DNA of 64,000 nucleotides, taken from the NCBI GenBank assembly GCA_028554755.1, contig JAPTOF010000002.1, positions 7,675,001-7,739,000 on the forward strand. The letters run 5' to 3'. The notes below the pieces were generated by a model. That model ran no database searches. It had not been told where the DNA came from and was given only the letters and a program-made list of their open reading frames with translations. Positions 39,401 through 51,265 of the stretch are shown here, in pieces; the first letter of the stretch is position 1, and every line of letters begins with the position of its first letter. Source of the stretch: Cordia subcordata. Taxonomy: Eukaryota > Streptophyta > Magnoliopsida > Boraginales > Cordiaceae. The translations under genes were made by a program, and so were the position numbers.

Positions 39401-40918
39401 TGAGGAAATATATTCTTCTGTTTTCAGTGGATTGTAAGATGGATAATTTATGAAAACCTCAATTGTGCTTATTTGATGAACCAATAGTGCTATAATAATG
39501 TTAAGATTTCTACAAGTTGAACCTTTTAGAAAAGCAACATCAACAGAAAGTAATCTAAAGTAATTGCTGACTACTGTGCGTTCCACCGGTATCATATTGA
39601 TGGTTTTGAGTTCCCTTCTTGTTGATAAATTTAGTGCTAATGCATTTTATACAATTTTCATTTAGTAAAATGTCATCTCCTGTACTTAACCAATGAACAT
39701 TTGCTGAAAATGCAGAAAAACGTGGTCGATTTTCTATTCTATTGTTTGATATATTCATTCTCACTCAATTGCTTTTCTTTTAGGTAAATGTATTTAGAGA
39801 GCGAAGGGCTCTTGCCTTGTCTCTGAATGACACAAAAACTGCTGTAAACACGCTGCACCAGATGCTGAATGTCCTTGTGGGTGTACTTATAGTGGTCATC
39901 TGGCTCCTTATACTCAAAGTTGCATCAACACATTTCTTTGTCTTTTTGAGCTCCCAAGTTCTTTTGGTGGTCTTCATTTTTGGCAACACATGCAAGACTA
40001 CATTTGAGGCAATCATCTTCTTATTTGTAATGCATCCATTTGATGTGGGTGACCGTGTCGAAATTGAAGGAGTTCAGGTGAGAATTCCTTTAGTAGTTTC
40101 TTATAGTTTTTGGAGAATCAAAAGAATCTTTTTGGCCTACACGCAAATATTTGCGTTCTGCTACAAAAGTTGGATGTTTGAGCTCATGACAGTGTCATTG
40201 ATTTCAGATGGTTGTTGAAGAGATGAATATCTTGACAACAGTTTTTCTGAGGTATGATAACCAGAAGATCATATACCCGAACAGTGTCTTATCCACAAAG
40301 CCAATCAGTAATTACTACCGCAGCCCAGACATGGGAGATGCAATTGATTTCTGTATCCACATCTCGACTCCTATGGAAAAGATTGCTAAAATGAAGGAGA
40401 AAATAACAAGGTAAGTTCAAAGATGCATCAACTTGCCATTTCCAATTGACCTATGTTTGTGATAATTGAAATGGCATAATTCAATATGATGATTTAGAAA
40501 AAAGTTGGAATTTTTGGTTTGCTAGTCTTAATTTTTAGTAATTAACAGTAGGAGTTGCAATATTCATTGGTTCTTCTACTCTTTGAAGTTCATAGTCTGA
40601 TTTATCATGGATTCTTGCTGCTACACTTGCAGTCACATTGAAGGCAAAAGCGACCATTGGTACCCGGCTCCAATGATAGTCATGAGGGATGTGGAGGACA
40701 TGAACAGGATTAAATGGTCGGTGTGGCTCTCACACACAATGAATTTCCAGGACATGGGGGAGAGATGGGTGAGGAGAGCTCTTCTGGTCGAGGAGATGGT
40801 CAAAATCTTCAGAGAGCTCGATATTGAGTACCGCATGTTGCCCGTTGATCTGAATGTACGGACCATGCCGCCTCTGACTTCGAGCAGGCTACCCTCAAAC
40901 TGGACAGCGTGCGGTTAA
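36500..40918 (+). CDS. MSL6: MscS-like mechanosensitive channel of the MSL4/5/6 type (gene B)
   Basis: Exons 36500-38238, 38802-38925, 39784-40077, 40208-40410, 40633-40918 give 881 residues, the usual size of the MSL4/5/6 group. The N terminus has Asn, Ser (a TTC/TCA-coded run near 40-52) and Pro runs. Four helices lie from about 258 to 400, followed by FNQYVIETLSGPPL and the MSL6-like EVQKLQNAGVKVPADLR. The last two helices are at about 648-667 and 670-697, with the pore segment FIFGNTCKTTFEAI and HPFDVGDRVEIEGVQMVVEE, then KSDHWYPAPMIV. All hallmarks of an intact tension-gated channel are present. The ATG at 36500 is preferred; a later in-frame ATG at 36608 is also possible. AATAAA at 41138-41143. 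The symbol marks the closest clade from memory, not proven orthology. Confidence 0.93.
38431..38570 (+). repeat. two 70-bp tandem copies in MSL gene B intron 1
   Basis: The unit starting CATAAAAATC at 38431 is repeated at 38501. The two differ by two bases (TT versus AG after AAAATC), which points to a recent local duplication. Confidence 0.9.
39017..39128 (+). mobile_element. tRNA-derived SINE in MSL gene B intron 2
   Basis: A tRNA-like head has box A (TAGCTCAAGTGG) and box B (GGTTCGAACCC), then a short body and an A-rich 3' tail. It is flanked by a perfect 16-bp direct repeat, AAGAGAGAGGATTATT, at 39001-39016 and 39129-39144. That is the target-site duplication of a retroposed SINE. It is the best preserved of several related copies in the window. 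Confidence 0.9.
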
Positions 40919-41290
40919 AGAGCAAGCTGCCCTCGTTGTACATTCATGGGACCTTTTCGAGCTGGTGGGGAAAATTTTGGCAGAGAGAAGATCTGTTGAG
41001 AATCTTTTGATCCGGACGAGGCATGACCGGCTCATCCGACATTTCAGTATTAGATTTCTGATAATTGAGATAGGCAACATTTGGGAGTTTCATGTATATA
41101 GTTTCTCCACGTGCCTATGAAATGTTTATCTTTGGATAATAAACCTTTTCTTATAGTTGATATATTGTCTGAATCATCATTGTGTGTCTTGGTGAAGCGT
41201 AGTGTTTTTGTTTGAAATGGCAGTTTAGGAACTATCAGGAATTGGAGTGCTGAAATTAAAGTGCGGAGATGAAATGATTATATTATCATT

Positions 41291-41622
41291 TGTTAGGGAA
41301 AAACATTCATAAGCAAAAAACACGAGAAGTAAAACGAAACACGAGAATTACGTGATTCGTCTAAATTTTACATTTACGGGCAGCAGAGAATAATTTCACC
41401 ATTGATCAGCGAATATTACAAGGCTTCTTAGTTAGGTCTCTTTCTTACACATAATACAATGTGCTTGCTCTTATTTATGACACATAGGTTTTCTAAACAG
41501 TATATTACTCAAATAAGGTAACATGTTAGATATGTGCTATTATGGTAACAAGTCAACAAGATAATTTGTTAATAAGGTAATTTTTTTTTCTTGTTGTTCA
41601 AGAATATGGGCCACAATGAACA
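41291..41622 (-). repeat. copia 3' LTR
   Basis: Long terminal repeat of 332 bp. On the minus strand it starts TGTTCATTGTGGCCC and ends CCTAACA. The purine-rich tract CCAAGGTAAAGATT lies directly before it, as expected for the polypurine primer. Confidence 0.85.
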
Positions 41623-41935
41623 AATCTTTACCTTGGCACGTATTTGCTCCAATCAACACATCATCATCTCCGCTACCGACTGCATCTAAAGGCTCAATAC
41701 TCCACACTGCAAATAGTAACCAAGTCCAAACAATGCTTGAACTTGCCGACGGGAACCACCTTGGTTATCATATCTGTTAGATTCTTATGGGTAGAAATCT
41801 TCTACACCAATATGATCCCTTGTGATACAACATTTCTGATAAAATGATATCAATGTGTTTAGTCCTCTCATAATAAATCTGATTTTTTGTTAGATGAATT
41901 ATACTCTGGCTATTACAAAAGACTATACTCTGATC

Positions 41936-42439
41936 CTATTGCAGTCCAAGATTACGAATCAGGCTTTGTAACCACGTGGCCTCCTTCATAGTTTCTGTAA
42001 CCATGTACTCCGCCTCAGTTGTCAACAATGCCACAGTAGATTGTAATGTCACTTTCCAACTGATAGCACACCCAGAAAAAGTAAACACATAACCTGTCAG
42101 AGATTTCCTCTTATCAAGATTGCCTGCAAACTCTGAGTCACCATAACTCACTAACCTCTCGCAATCTCCAATCATCTTGCTAAACAGCAAATTTACATTT
42201 GTAGTACCTTGCAAATATCTCATTATCTATTTTACCGCTTCCCAATGTGCTTTTCCAAGCGATGTCATATACTTGCTCACAACACTAACTGCATATGAAA
42301 TGTCAGGACAAGTGTACAACATAGCATACACCAAGCTACCAACAACATTCGAGTATGGAACACGAGAGGTATGCTCCATCTCTTCCTTGGTTTTAGGTGA
42401 TAAATCTGTAGATAATCTGAAGTGAGCTTGTGGGTGCAA
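41936..42439 (-). pseudogene. copia RNase H region, one stop codon inside
   Basis: Two ORFs in one frame (42439-42227 and 42223-41936) carry the copia end of pol: VGSLVYAMLYTCPDISYAV, then YGDSEFAGNLDKRKSLTGYV and TTEAEYMV. A TAG at 42227-42229 replaces the Trp codon usual after EAVK. The upper edge at about 42428 is the insertion point of a solo LTR. Confidence 0.85.
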
Positions 42440-42608
42440 ATATCTTAAGAGAGGGTTGAATTAAGATATAATTACTAAATTTCATTTTAAAAAATTCACA
42501 GAAAATCAACAATTTCTTTCAAACAATATATCAAACACTATATAATCAATTTAAACAAGTATGATAATAAGAGTATAAGGAGATGAGAGACAAACGATTT
42601 AAGGTGGT

Positions 42609-43551
42609 TGATGTCTTCTTACGAGTGCAAGTTTTAAAAGACCCGCAAGCGTATGGATCATGCAATACAGTGTTTACGAGTGCGGGTGTAGAACCACAGG
42701 GAGGCGTGAATATCGTGAATGTATCCTATGCTTGGTGTCCTAAAAGAGCTAAAAAGAAATATCTAACTAAGTGTACTTTTTCTTGTGAAGGTTTGGATTG
42801 TCGGGAGCTCTAAGTAAATGAAAGAAAACTAAACTATGAATAAAAACAAAAAGGGACGCAGGTTGATCAAGAAGAAACTAACAATTGGAAAGGGATTAGG
42901 GTGACTTGGACTTATGAATGGGTAACTCCATACTCAAATGCTATGGGATTAAGGGATGATGGCTAACTATCAAAAGTGCTCTTAACTAGGTTGTTAGTTA
43001 GTATCCTGATTTCCCCCTAGGACTCGGTGCGGGTCCGTCCCTAGGCGACGTCTCCTAGAGCTACGGCGTGGTCCTTATGACCTAGGGCCTCAAGAGGGAC
43101 TGACTAACTTCCTAGGTGGCTTAAAATGAACCTACCCTAGTACCTAAACCGTTGGCTGGGTTTAAAGCCAAGACCTAGTGTTGCTAAGGTCGACTAAATC
43201 TATCCTGAAACCAATTGGCTGGATTTAAAGCCAAAGGAAACTCGACCTAGATTAGCCCTAAATTATACTCCGTCATTCTAAGATCACTACAGCAGGATTT
43301 GACTAACATTCATACACATGTGATATTGAAATTATGCTTGTTACTAGGCATGCAAATACGCATATAGACATGAATAAAAGCACTACCCACTTCATAACAT
43401 CCATGTATAAACACATAGACATGAGTACAAAGATGGATTAGATGTGTTTAGTAACAAACAAACTTCAATTAATATATATGTACTCATCTAGGTATTTTAT
43501 CAAACACATAGACATGAATGAAAGAACACCCAATTAAACAAAACAAATCAA

Positions 43552-43585
<34 letters not shown>

Positions 43586-44364
43586 GCCATCATATCCCAT
43601 ATCATAAGAGTATAAAATTAACCCATTACATAAGTTTTATCACCCTATACAAGGCTACTCAGACATAATAGAAAATAGAATGAAAGAGATATAACGAAAC
43701 TCCCCTTTCATCCTAGCGATTTTAGAACACTTGTAAACAATCTCGATTCCAAAGCGTTTGAATCCTCCAACGAAACTTGGTTCTTCGTGAAAAGTATGTG
43801 AAAAGGGTGTATGAGGCGGCTAGGGAATAGGGTTAAGTGTGTGTGAGAATAGGTGTGAAGTGTGTGTAAAAACTCCCCTTTTCTGCTCCGCATCGGGCTT
43901 TATTTATAAATTCGCGCATAGCCAGTCGACCGGCTTTCTTCAAGGGCTCTCTGGAGTGGCCGGTCGATCGGCTCTTGAAGGGGGGTCGTCCGGCTTTTCG
44001 ACGAAGCTCTCTGGAGTGGCCGGTCGACCTAGTCGGTCGACCGGCTATTCTTCCTTAGCGTCCGGCTGACTTCCTTCATCTAATTTTTCGTCATTTCGGC
44101 CTTTAGTCTTCTCCCTTAGACCCGTGCATGTCCTATCTTCATCACCTTTCATTGTTCAATCTTTATCTCAACCCAAAATCACCTGAATCATTGAAAATAA
44201 GCTATTAGTGTAGCATTTTATCTCTTAAACTCAATATGCACATTTATTCACACTTAAGCCTATTCCTATCAAAAGTACTACACTAATGCGTCATTATAAG
44301 CATTCAACACCTCTAAATTATAAGTAAATGGCGATGCAAACACACACCAAATCACAACTCATCA
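42609..44364 (-). repeat. solo LTR of a gypsy element
   Basis: It starts TGATGTCTTCTTACG and ends CAACTCATCA, with five-base inverted ends TGATG/CATCA. It is flanked by a perfect GTGGT duplication (42604-42608 and 44365-44369), so it is a complete insertion reduced to one LTR. It is almost identical to the LTR at 49374-51164 apart from a shorter AT run (about 43556-43580) and small changes near 43880-44060. A cluster of GGTCGACCGG palindromes lies at about 43920-44050. Confidence 0.92.
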
Positions 44365-44416
44365 GTGGTCCAGCCAAGCCTACGTCTACCGCCTAAGGAT
44401 GCTCCCCTTAGGACTT

Positions 44417-45685
44417 CATCAATCTTCAATATAATGCTTCTTCAAATCTTGGTGAAGCACAAACCAAGTTTTTTATATCTCTTTGAAGCCCAACTTCAAA
44501 AAATCCAAGAGAACCACTATTTAGGATTTTCCCACACATTACAAGCTTTAAAGGATTTGATCTCACAAGATTTTAGCTCTCAAAGTGTGTATATATTCAA
44601 GGAATAAGAAAAGATATAATTTGAAAATTTTCTTCCAGAAGAAGTTATAGCAAATGAATAAGCTCCTGAAAGCTCAAATATATTGTAAGAATGGCTCAAT
44701 AGCTTGATTGAATGATAATAACAATTTTGCACAAATCACTTGATGAATTAAATGTGTAGTGAGTGAGTATTTAAAGAGATTTGGGGGTTAGGGATTTGGT
44801 AGGTGAGGAAATGAGGGAAAAATAAGCTAGAACGGTAATAAATGGCTAGTGCATTTATTATAGCAGCCCGTTCAACCGGTTGACCGGCTGGGTCGTCCGG
44901 CTTGCACTTAACCCTCTCTGACTAGGTCGGACGCCTTAGTCGGTCGACCGGTTAGGGGGTCCTGCTTTTTCCTTCATTCTCTGTTTTGGCCGGGCGACCC
45001 ATCCAGGTTAACCAGTTGACTGGCTAGGGGGTCTGGCCACTCCAGAAAGTTCAACAATCTTCAATATAATGCTTCTTCAAATCTTGGTGAAGCACAAACC
45101 AAGTTTTTTATATCTCTTTGAAGCCCAACTTCAAAAAACCCAAGAGAACCACTCTTTAGGATTTTCCCACACATTACAAGCTTTAAAGGATTTGATCTCA
45201 CAAGATTTTAGCTCTCAAAGTGTGTATATATTCAAGGAATAAGAAAAGATATAATTTGAAAATTTTCTTCCAGAAGAAGATATAGCAAATGAATAAGCTC
45301 CTGAAAGCTCAAATATATTGTAAGAATGGCTCAATAGCTTGATTGAATGATAATAACAATTTTGCACAATTCACTTGATGAATTAAATATGTAGTGAGTG
45401 AGTATTTAAAGAGATTTGGGGGTTAGGGATTTGGTAGGTGAGGAAATGAGGGAAAAATAAGCTAGAACGGTAATAAATGGCTAGTGCATTTATTATAGCA
45501 GCCCGTTCAGCCGGTTGACCGGCTGGGTCGTCCGGCTTGCACTTAACCCTCTCTGACTAGGTCGGACGCCTTAGTCGGTCGACCGGCTAGGGGGTCCTGT
45601 TTTTTCCTTCATTCTGTGTTTTGGCCGGGCGACCCACCCAGGTTAACCGGTTGACTGGCTGGGGGGTCTGGCCACTCCAGAAAGT
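44417..45685 (-). repeat. 635-bp tandem duplication inside the solo LTR
   Basis: Two nearly identical copies (about 44417-45050 and 45051-45685) start near CAATCTTCAATATAATGC and end with GTCTGGCCACTCCAGAAAGT. Only scattered substitutions separate them. Each copy has a 180-bp GC-rich stretch with GGTTGACCGGCTGGGTCGTC and GTCGGTCGACCGG motifs. Confidence 0.9.
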
Positions 45686-46152
45686 GAAGTAAAGGCAAAC
45701 TTTTGTAAAAAAATATTTCAAGTGCAATTTTCACAACTCTAAATTATTTTGAGATATTTTGTAAATACAAGTTATGACTTGAAACACCCTAAAAACACAT
45801 TTTTACTTTATGTGTGCATTAAAATTTATTTGTGCCTATGTGAAATCAAATGTGGAAGAGTTTAAAAAATTGTTTGATCAATGAAGAAGAAAGTTTGAGC
45901 CAAACATATACAATATTAAGGCATTTCACAATAGAGTAAGAAAGAAAAGAACGCCCGGTACCCCTTATGACATATCTTTTCCTCCTTATGCCTTCTTATC
46001 TTCTTGTTCTTCAAATAATGCGTTTTGTACATCTTCTTCCATCTTTCAAAGCATCTTCTTACATTTAAACACTTATATTTCCAAGATGTTTTTAGTCAAA
46101 TAATTCATATAAATTTTCATTATCAAAACTAATAACAAGTATTTAGCCAACA

Positions 46153-46780
46153 AAGCTGTAAGTGGCACACTCACAGGCTTTGCTTTATGCATCCCGAAAC
46201 AACCTAGCACCTTTTTAACATAACTTTGCTGAGACAAGAATAGCTTTCCTGCCTTTCTATCCCTGTGAATTTTGACGCCAAGAATCTTCTTTGTTACTCC
46301 AAGATCTTTCATTTCAAACTCATCACCTAGCTGCGTCCTTAATTCGTCGACGGCAGGCATAGTTTTAGCAGTAATAAGCATATCATCAACATACAACAAC
46401 AAGTACACAAATGAACTATCTGGAAGCTTCTTAAGGTAAATACAACTGCCATAGGTACTCTTTGTGTATCCAACACCTGTCATAAATGTGTCAAATCTCT
46501 TGTACCACTACCGAGGCAATTGTTTCAACCCATATAAGGACTCCTTCAGTTTGCAAACATGGTTCTCCTTACTAGAAACTATATACCCTTTTGGTTGACT
46601 CATATAAATTTGCTTCTCAAGATCACCCCACAAAAATGCCATTTTCATATTTAGCTGCTCAAGCTCTAAATCATGAAGAGCAAGTAAAACCCTGATGGAA
46701 CTATGCTTCACAATCGGAGAGAACACTTCGTTGAAGTTAACACCTTTCTTTTGTGTATAGCCTTTTGCCACTAACTGCAC
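46153..46780 (-). pseudogene. copia reverse transcriptase fragment
   Basis: The minus-strand ORF 46780-46508 has KGYTQKKGVNFNEVFSPIVK and KESLYGLKQLPR, the start of copia reverse transcriptase. The next ORF (46483 down to the insertion at 46153) has the catalytic motif YVDDML and EFEMKDLG. The two are broken at about 46484-46507. Upstream, 46790-47050 holds only a decayed link to integrase. Confidence 0.88.
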
Positions 46781-47053
46781 CTTGTATTGAGAATCTTCAA
46801 CCCCTGGAATACCTTCCTTTTCTTATAAACTCGTTTGCAACCGACAATTTGTTGCCTTTCAAGCAATTCAACAAGCTCACATGTTTGATTTTTCTTAAGA
46901 GACTCAATCTTCTCACTCGTGGCATCTATCTATTAAGCAGAATCTTTCCCAGATATAGCCTTCTTGTACAAATTTGGCTTATGTCCTTCCATTGTTTCAA
47001 CAACAGTTATCAGTGTATCCATACCTTTGAGGCTCTCTAATTTGTCTCCTTTC

Positions 47054-47980
47054 TCACCGAGTAACAATCCTATGTTTTTGTTGTTCAAGCACATTTTGAT
47101 CATGCATCTCAGTCGGCGGAGTTGGCTGAATTAGATTGCCATTACTACTAGATGGAATATTTAGAACATCACTAAATACCTTCACCTGCTCTTTGACACT
47201 ATGGTCTAAACCAGTTACCGCTTTTTCTTTTTCCTGGACTAATAAGGTAAACTTATTGAATTTGAAATCCTTGCTGATGAGAAAACTTGGAGACTTTGGA
47301 TCTATGCACCATAACCTATAACCTTTCCTCTTGGACACATAGCCTAGGAATATGCACTTCTTTACCCTCGGCTCTAATTTGCCATCCTTCACGTGTGCAT
47401 ATACAGGGCCATCGAACACCCTCATTCGAGAGTAATCAACAAGTTTACCAAACCATAACTCAAAAGGAGTTTTCAATCTAATAATTATGGATGAAGACCG
47501 ATTCATCAAGTAGCATGCCGTATTAATAGCTTCAACCCAAAAGTCTTGACTCAAGCCAGCATGGGAGAGCATACAAGGCAATTTCCCGTGGTCTCTAGTG
47601 CTCAATTGACTAGCAATCTGTCCTAACTGTACTTCAAACCTGGCCATTTGCTGCCTATTTTCTGCCAATTCCTGTTGTTGATTCTGAATAAATTGCATTA
47701 TCTTCATCATGTCATTACTAGGAGGCTGGCTACTAGAGGGAGCAGGTAAAGCTTGAGGTTGAGGAGCACTAGTGAGACGGGGTTGATTGACTTGATAGAA
47801 ACCTGGGGGATATTGCGGACGGGGTCGTTGCTGAGGTGGAACTTGAGGATGTGAACTAGACTCATGCTGTCCTTGTCTCCAGGAAAATTTCGGATTGTCC
47901 CTCCAACCCGGATTGTACGTGTTTGAGTATGGATTATACTCACGAGAATAACCTTGTGTGGCACACACTTGCTCTTTCAT
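47054..47980 (-). pseudogene. chimeric ORF: gypsy gag end joined to copia integrase end
   Basis: An open frame of 308 codons. Residues 1-130 are the C-terminal part of a gypsy gag (NPYSNTYNPGWRDNPKFSW, Pro/Gln-rich, then QQQELAENRQQMARFEVQLG). From about residue 135 it is copia integrase (CMLSHAGLSQDFWVEAINTA, then FLGYVSKRKGYRLWC). The joint is at about 47575-47595. No stop interrupts the fusion. It lacks the gag start (a TAA at 48131-48133 lies upstream in the same frame) and lacks the integrase catalytic core, so it is not a working retroelement gene. It probably results from a deletion that removed gypsy pol, its second LTR and the middle of copia gag-pol. Confidence 0.85.
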
Positions 47981-48130
47981 GAATTCAGGAAATTGGGATG
48001 CTAAAGGGCAAGCTAGGGTCTCATGAGATGACTCGGAGCATAATGCACAAACTTCAACAACTAAGGAGGCGGAGGAAGAACTTGAAGAACTAGTCCTAGG
48101 ACTCTGAGATGAAATGGACGAAGAGATGAA

Positions 48131-48867
48131 TTAATCTAGTTTATTTGTTAATGCTTCCACCTTAGAGGGTAAGTCTGAGGAAATTCCAACCTCACTAACA
48201 CTTCTCTTGTTACCCCCTCGACTAGATCTTTCCATTGCAAAATTTTGAAATGAATTCTTAGCCATCATTTCTATTTTCTCCCATGCCTCAGTTGGTCTTA
48301 AAAGATAGAAACCACTACCGGAGGCGGCATTGACCATCATCCTATTTTGTTCGTTTAAACCTCGAAAGAAGTATTGCATTATGTCATGATTGCCGTACCC
48401 ATGGTGTGGACATTGTCTAAGAAGATCTTTGAACCTCTCCCAAGCTTCATGAAAAGATTCTAAGTCATGCTGGGAAAAAGTCATGATGGCAGTCCTAAGT
48501 TCGGCTGTCTTGGCCATGGGATAAAATTTCTGGAAGAATTTAGATTGAAGCTCAGCCCATGTAGTAATGCACCCATTAGGTAAGGAGTGCAACCAAGTCC
48601 TAGCCTTATCCTTAAGAGAGAAAGGAAACAATCTTAGACGTATGACCTCTTGGGAGACATTGGGGACATGTAGAGTGGAACTCATTTCAAAAAAATCAGT
48701 GATATGATCAAGAGGACTCTCATTGCTTCTCCCGTAAAAGGAGGGAAGCATAGCCAACATATTAGGCTTAATCTCGAAGTTCGTACCCCCCAAACCTGGA
48801 ATTTGAATAGCCGAATTAGGCTCAAATGTTTCGGGGAGAAAGAATTGCCTAAGAGTGGGTTCCTCAT
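48131..48867 (-). pseudogene. gypsy (Ty3-type) gag fragment
   Basis: Minus-strand ORF 48793-48131 carries a plant retrotransposon gag domain: DHITDFFEMSSTLHVPNVSQ, then TWLHSLPNGCITTWAELQSK, FFQKFYP and ESFHEAWERFKDLLRQCPHH. A TAA at 48131-48133 splits it from the chimeric ORF downstream in the same frame. The likely original start, MADPNHPHNPPN, lies near 48993 and is followed by stops. Gag of this type belongs to the Tat/Athila branch (family knowledge). Confidence 0.88.
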
Positions 48868-49350
48868 CTAAAGGTGGACTGGTCTACGGGTTCTGTCTAA
48901 AATGAGCTTGGGCTTGATGCCCAATGTGCTCATGAGGTGGAATGGGATTCATTGGGGATTGGGTGGATTATGAGGATGATTGGGATCGGCCATCTCCTCG
49001 TGAAGATCTCCTAAATTCCAAACGCCTAGTGATTCTTTCAGGTTCGGGATTAAGAGGAATTAGGGGATTCTTAAGGGATTTCCTACCAAGCATGCACAAA
49101 CTATCCTAACTCCAGCCACTTCAACCCCCAAACACTTCAATATTCCTAAACTACAGCAAATAATCCACAATTCTAAAAAGTCTACTAAAAAAAAAATAAA
49201 GTCAAAAGCTGAATCAAACTAACAAAGAGAACTAAAACAAGATAATATAAGCAGTAAACGAAATAAGTAAAAACTAAACAAACTATAAAGAAAAAAGCAA
49301 GAAAAATAACTATCAAAACACACAAGCACCGAATGCAAATCACCGTGCCT

Positions 49351-49367
49351 CCCCGGCAACGGCGCCA
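49351..49367 (-). other. gypsy primer binding site (tRNA-Asp)
   Basis: The plus strand reads CCCCGGCAACGGCGCCA, the 3' end of plant tRNA-Asp, so the minus strand, TGGCGCCGTTGCCGGGG, would bind that tRNA to prime reverse transcription. It lies 6 bp from the LTR edge at 49374. Confidence 0.9.
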
Positions 49368-49373
49368 AAAACT

Positions 49374-50317
49374 TGGTGTCTTCTTACGAGTGCAAGTTTT
49401 AAAGGACCCGCAAGCGTACGGATCGTGCAATACAGTGTTTACGAGTGCGGGTGTCGAACCACAGGGAGGCATGAATATCGTGAATGTATCCTATGCTTGG
49501 TGTCCTAAAAGAGCTAAAAAGAAAGATCTAAACTAAGTGTACTTTTTCTTGTGAAGGTTTGGATTGTCGGGAGCTCTAAGTAAATGAAAGAAAACTAAAC
49601 TATGAATAAAAACAAAAAGGGACGCAAGTTGATTAAGAAGAAACTAACAATTGGAAAGGGATTAGGGGGACTTGGACTTATGAATGGGTAACTCCATACT
49701 CAAATGCTATGGGATTAAGGGATGATGGCTAACTATCAAAAGTGCTCTTAACTAGGTTGTTAGTTAGTATCCTGATTTCCCCCTAGGACTCGGTGAAGGT
49801 TCGTCCCTAGGCGACGTCTCCTAGAGCTACGGCGTGGTCCTTATGACCTAGGGCCTCAAGAGGGACTGACTAACTTCCTAGGTGGCTTAGAATGAACCTA
49901 CCCTAGTACCTAAACCGTTGGCTGGGTTTAAAGCCAAGACCTAGTGTTGCTAAGGTCGACTAAATCTATCCTGAAACCAATTGGCTGGATTTAAAGCCAA
50001 AGGAAACTCGACCTAGATTAGCCCTAAATTATACTCCGTCATTCTAAGATCACTACAGCAGGATTTGACTAACATTCATACACATGTGATATTGAAATTA
50101 TGCTTGTTACTAGGCATGCAAATACGCATATAGACATGAATAAAAGCACTACCCACTTCATAACATCCATGTATAAACACATAGACATGAGTACAAAGAT
50201 GGATTAGATGTGTTTAGTAACAAACAAACTTCAATTAATATATATGTACTCATCTAGGTATTTTATCAAACACATAGACATGAATGAAAGAACACCCAAT
50301 TAAACAAAACAAATCAA

Positions 50318-50357
<40 letters not shown>

Positions 50358-51164
50358 GCCATCATATCCCATATCATAAGAGTATAAAATTAACCCATTA
50401 CATAAGTTTTATCACCCTATACAAGGCTACTCAGACATAATAGAAAATAGAATGAAAGAGATATAACGAAACTCCCCTTTCATCCTAGCGATTTTAGAAC
50501 ACAGCTTGTAAACAATCTCGATTCCAAAGCGTTTGAATCCTCCAACGAAACTTGGTTCTTCGTGAAAAGTATGTGAAAAGGGTGTGTGAGGCGGCTAGGG
50601 AATAGGGTTAAGTGTATGTGAGAATAGGTGTGAAGTGTGTGTAAAAACTCTCCTCTTTCAATTCTGCAGAATCGAGCTCTATTTATAGGTTCGCAGCGAT
50701 CAGTCGGTCGACCGGCTTCTGGAGTGGTCGACCGGCTATTTATTGTTGCTCTCTGGATTGACCGGTCGACCGACTCTTGAAGGGGGTCGCCCGGCTATTT
50801 CTGGTTCTTCTCTGGAGTGGCCGGTGACCTAGTCGGTCGACCGGCTCTTCTTTCAGGGTCGTCCGGCTGACTTCCTTCATCAAGTTTTGATCGCTTCGCC
50901 CTTTTGTTTCCTCTCTCGACTCCGTGCATGTTCCATCTTCATCACCTTTCATTGTTCAATCTTTATCTTAACCCAAAGTCACCTGAATCATTGAAAATAA
51001 GCTATTAGTGTAGCATTTTATCTCTTAAACTCAATATGCACATTTATTCACACTTAAGCCTATTCCTATCAAAAGTACTACACTAATGCATTATTATTAG
51101 CATTCAACACCTCTAAAATATAAGTAAATGGCGATGCAAACGCACACCAAAACACAACTCATCA
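49374..51164 (-). repeat. gypsy 5' LTR
   Basis: It starts TGGTGTCTTCTTACG and ends AACTCATCA and is followed on its inner side by the primer site and gag. It is nearly identical to the solo LTR at 42609-44364, differing mostly in a longer AT run (about 50319-50354) and a changed segment near 50655-50900. Its outer edge interrupts copia gag. The matching 3' LTR is absent, and no target duplication can be confirmed. Confidence 0.92.
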
Positions 51165-51265
51165 CCTTGCATTGTCATAAATGCCTTGAATCGAAATCTC
51201 CACAGATTGAAATTCATTTTCCCGTCAAACTTCTTAATTTCAAACTTTCCACCTGTGGAAGACAT
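51165..51265 (-). pseudogene. copia gag start, cut by the gypsy LTR
   Basis: From the ATG at 51265 the minus strand reads MSSTGGKFEIKKFDG and goes on to a typical copia gag N terminus (LWRFRFKAF) before it is cut after 33 codons at 51164 by the gypsy LTR. Confidence 0.82.

Larger units (their letters stand above)
42429..46152 (-). repeat. solo LTR of a second element, inserted in copia pol
   Basis: The insert begins TGTGGGTGCAAATATC and ends TTTAGCCAACA (TG...CA). It is flanked by GAGCT (42424-42428) and AAGCT (46153-46157), a five-base duplication with one change, and removing it brings copia pol back into frame. Without the gypsy LTR inside (1,756 bp plus 5) and one copy of the 635-bp duplication it would be about 1.3 kb. 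It holds no pol ORF. The TTAAGAGAGGGTTGAATTAA start resembles LTRs of some plant copia families (inference). Confidence 0.75.

Noticed and set aside
42583..49536. Paired plus-strand ORFs with SCNTVFTSAGVEPQGG
   Set aside because: They lie in the two gypsy LTRs, antisense to the element, and are not genes.
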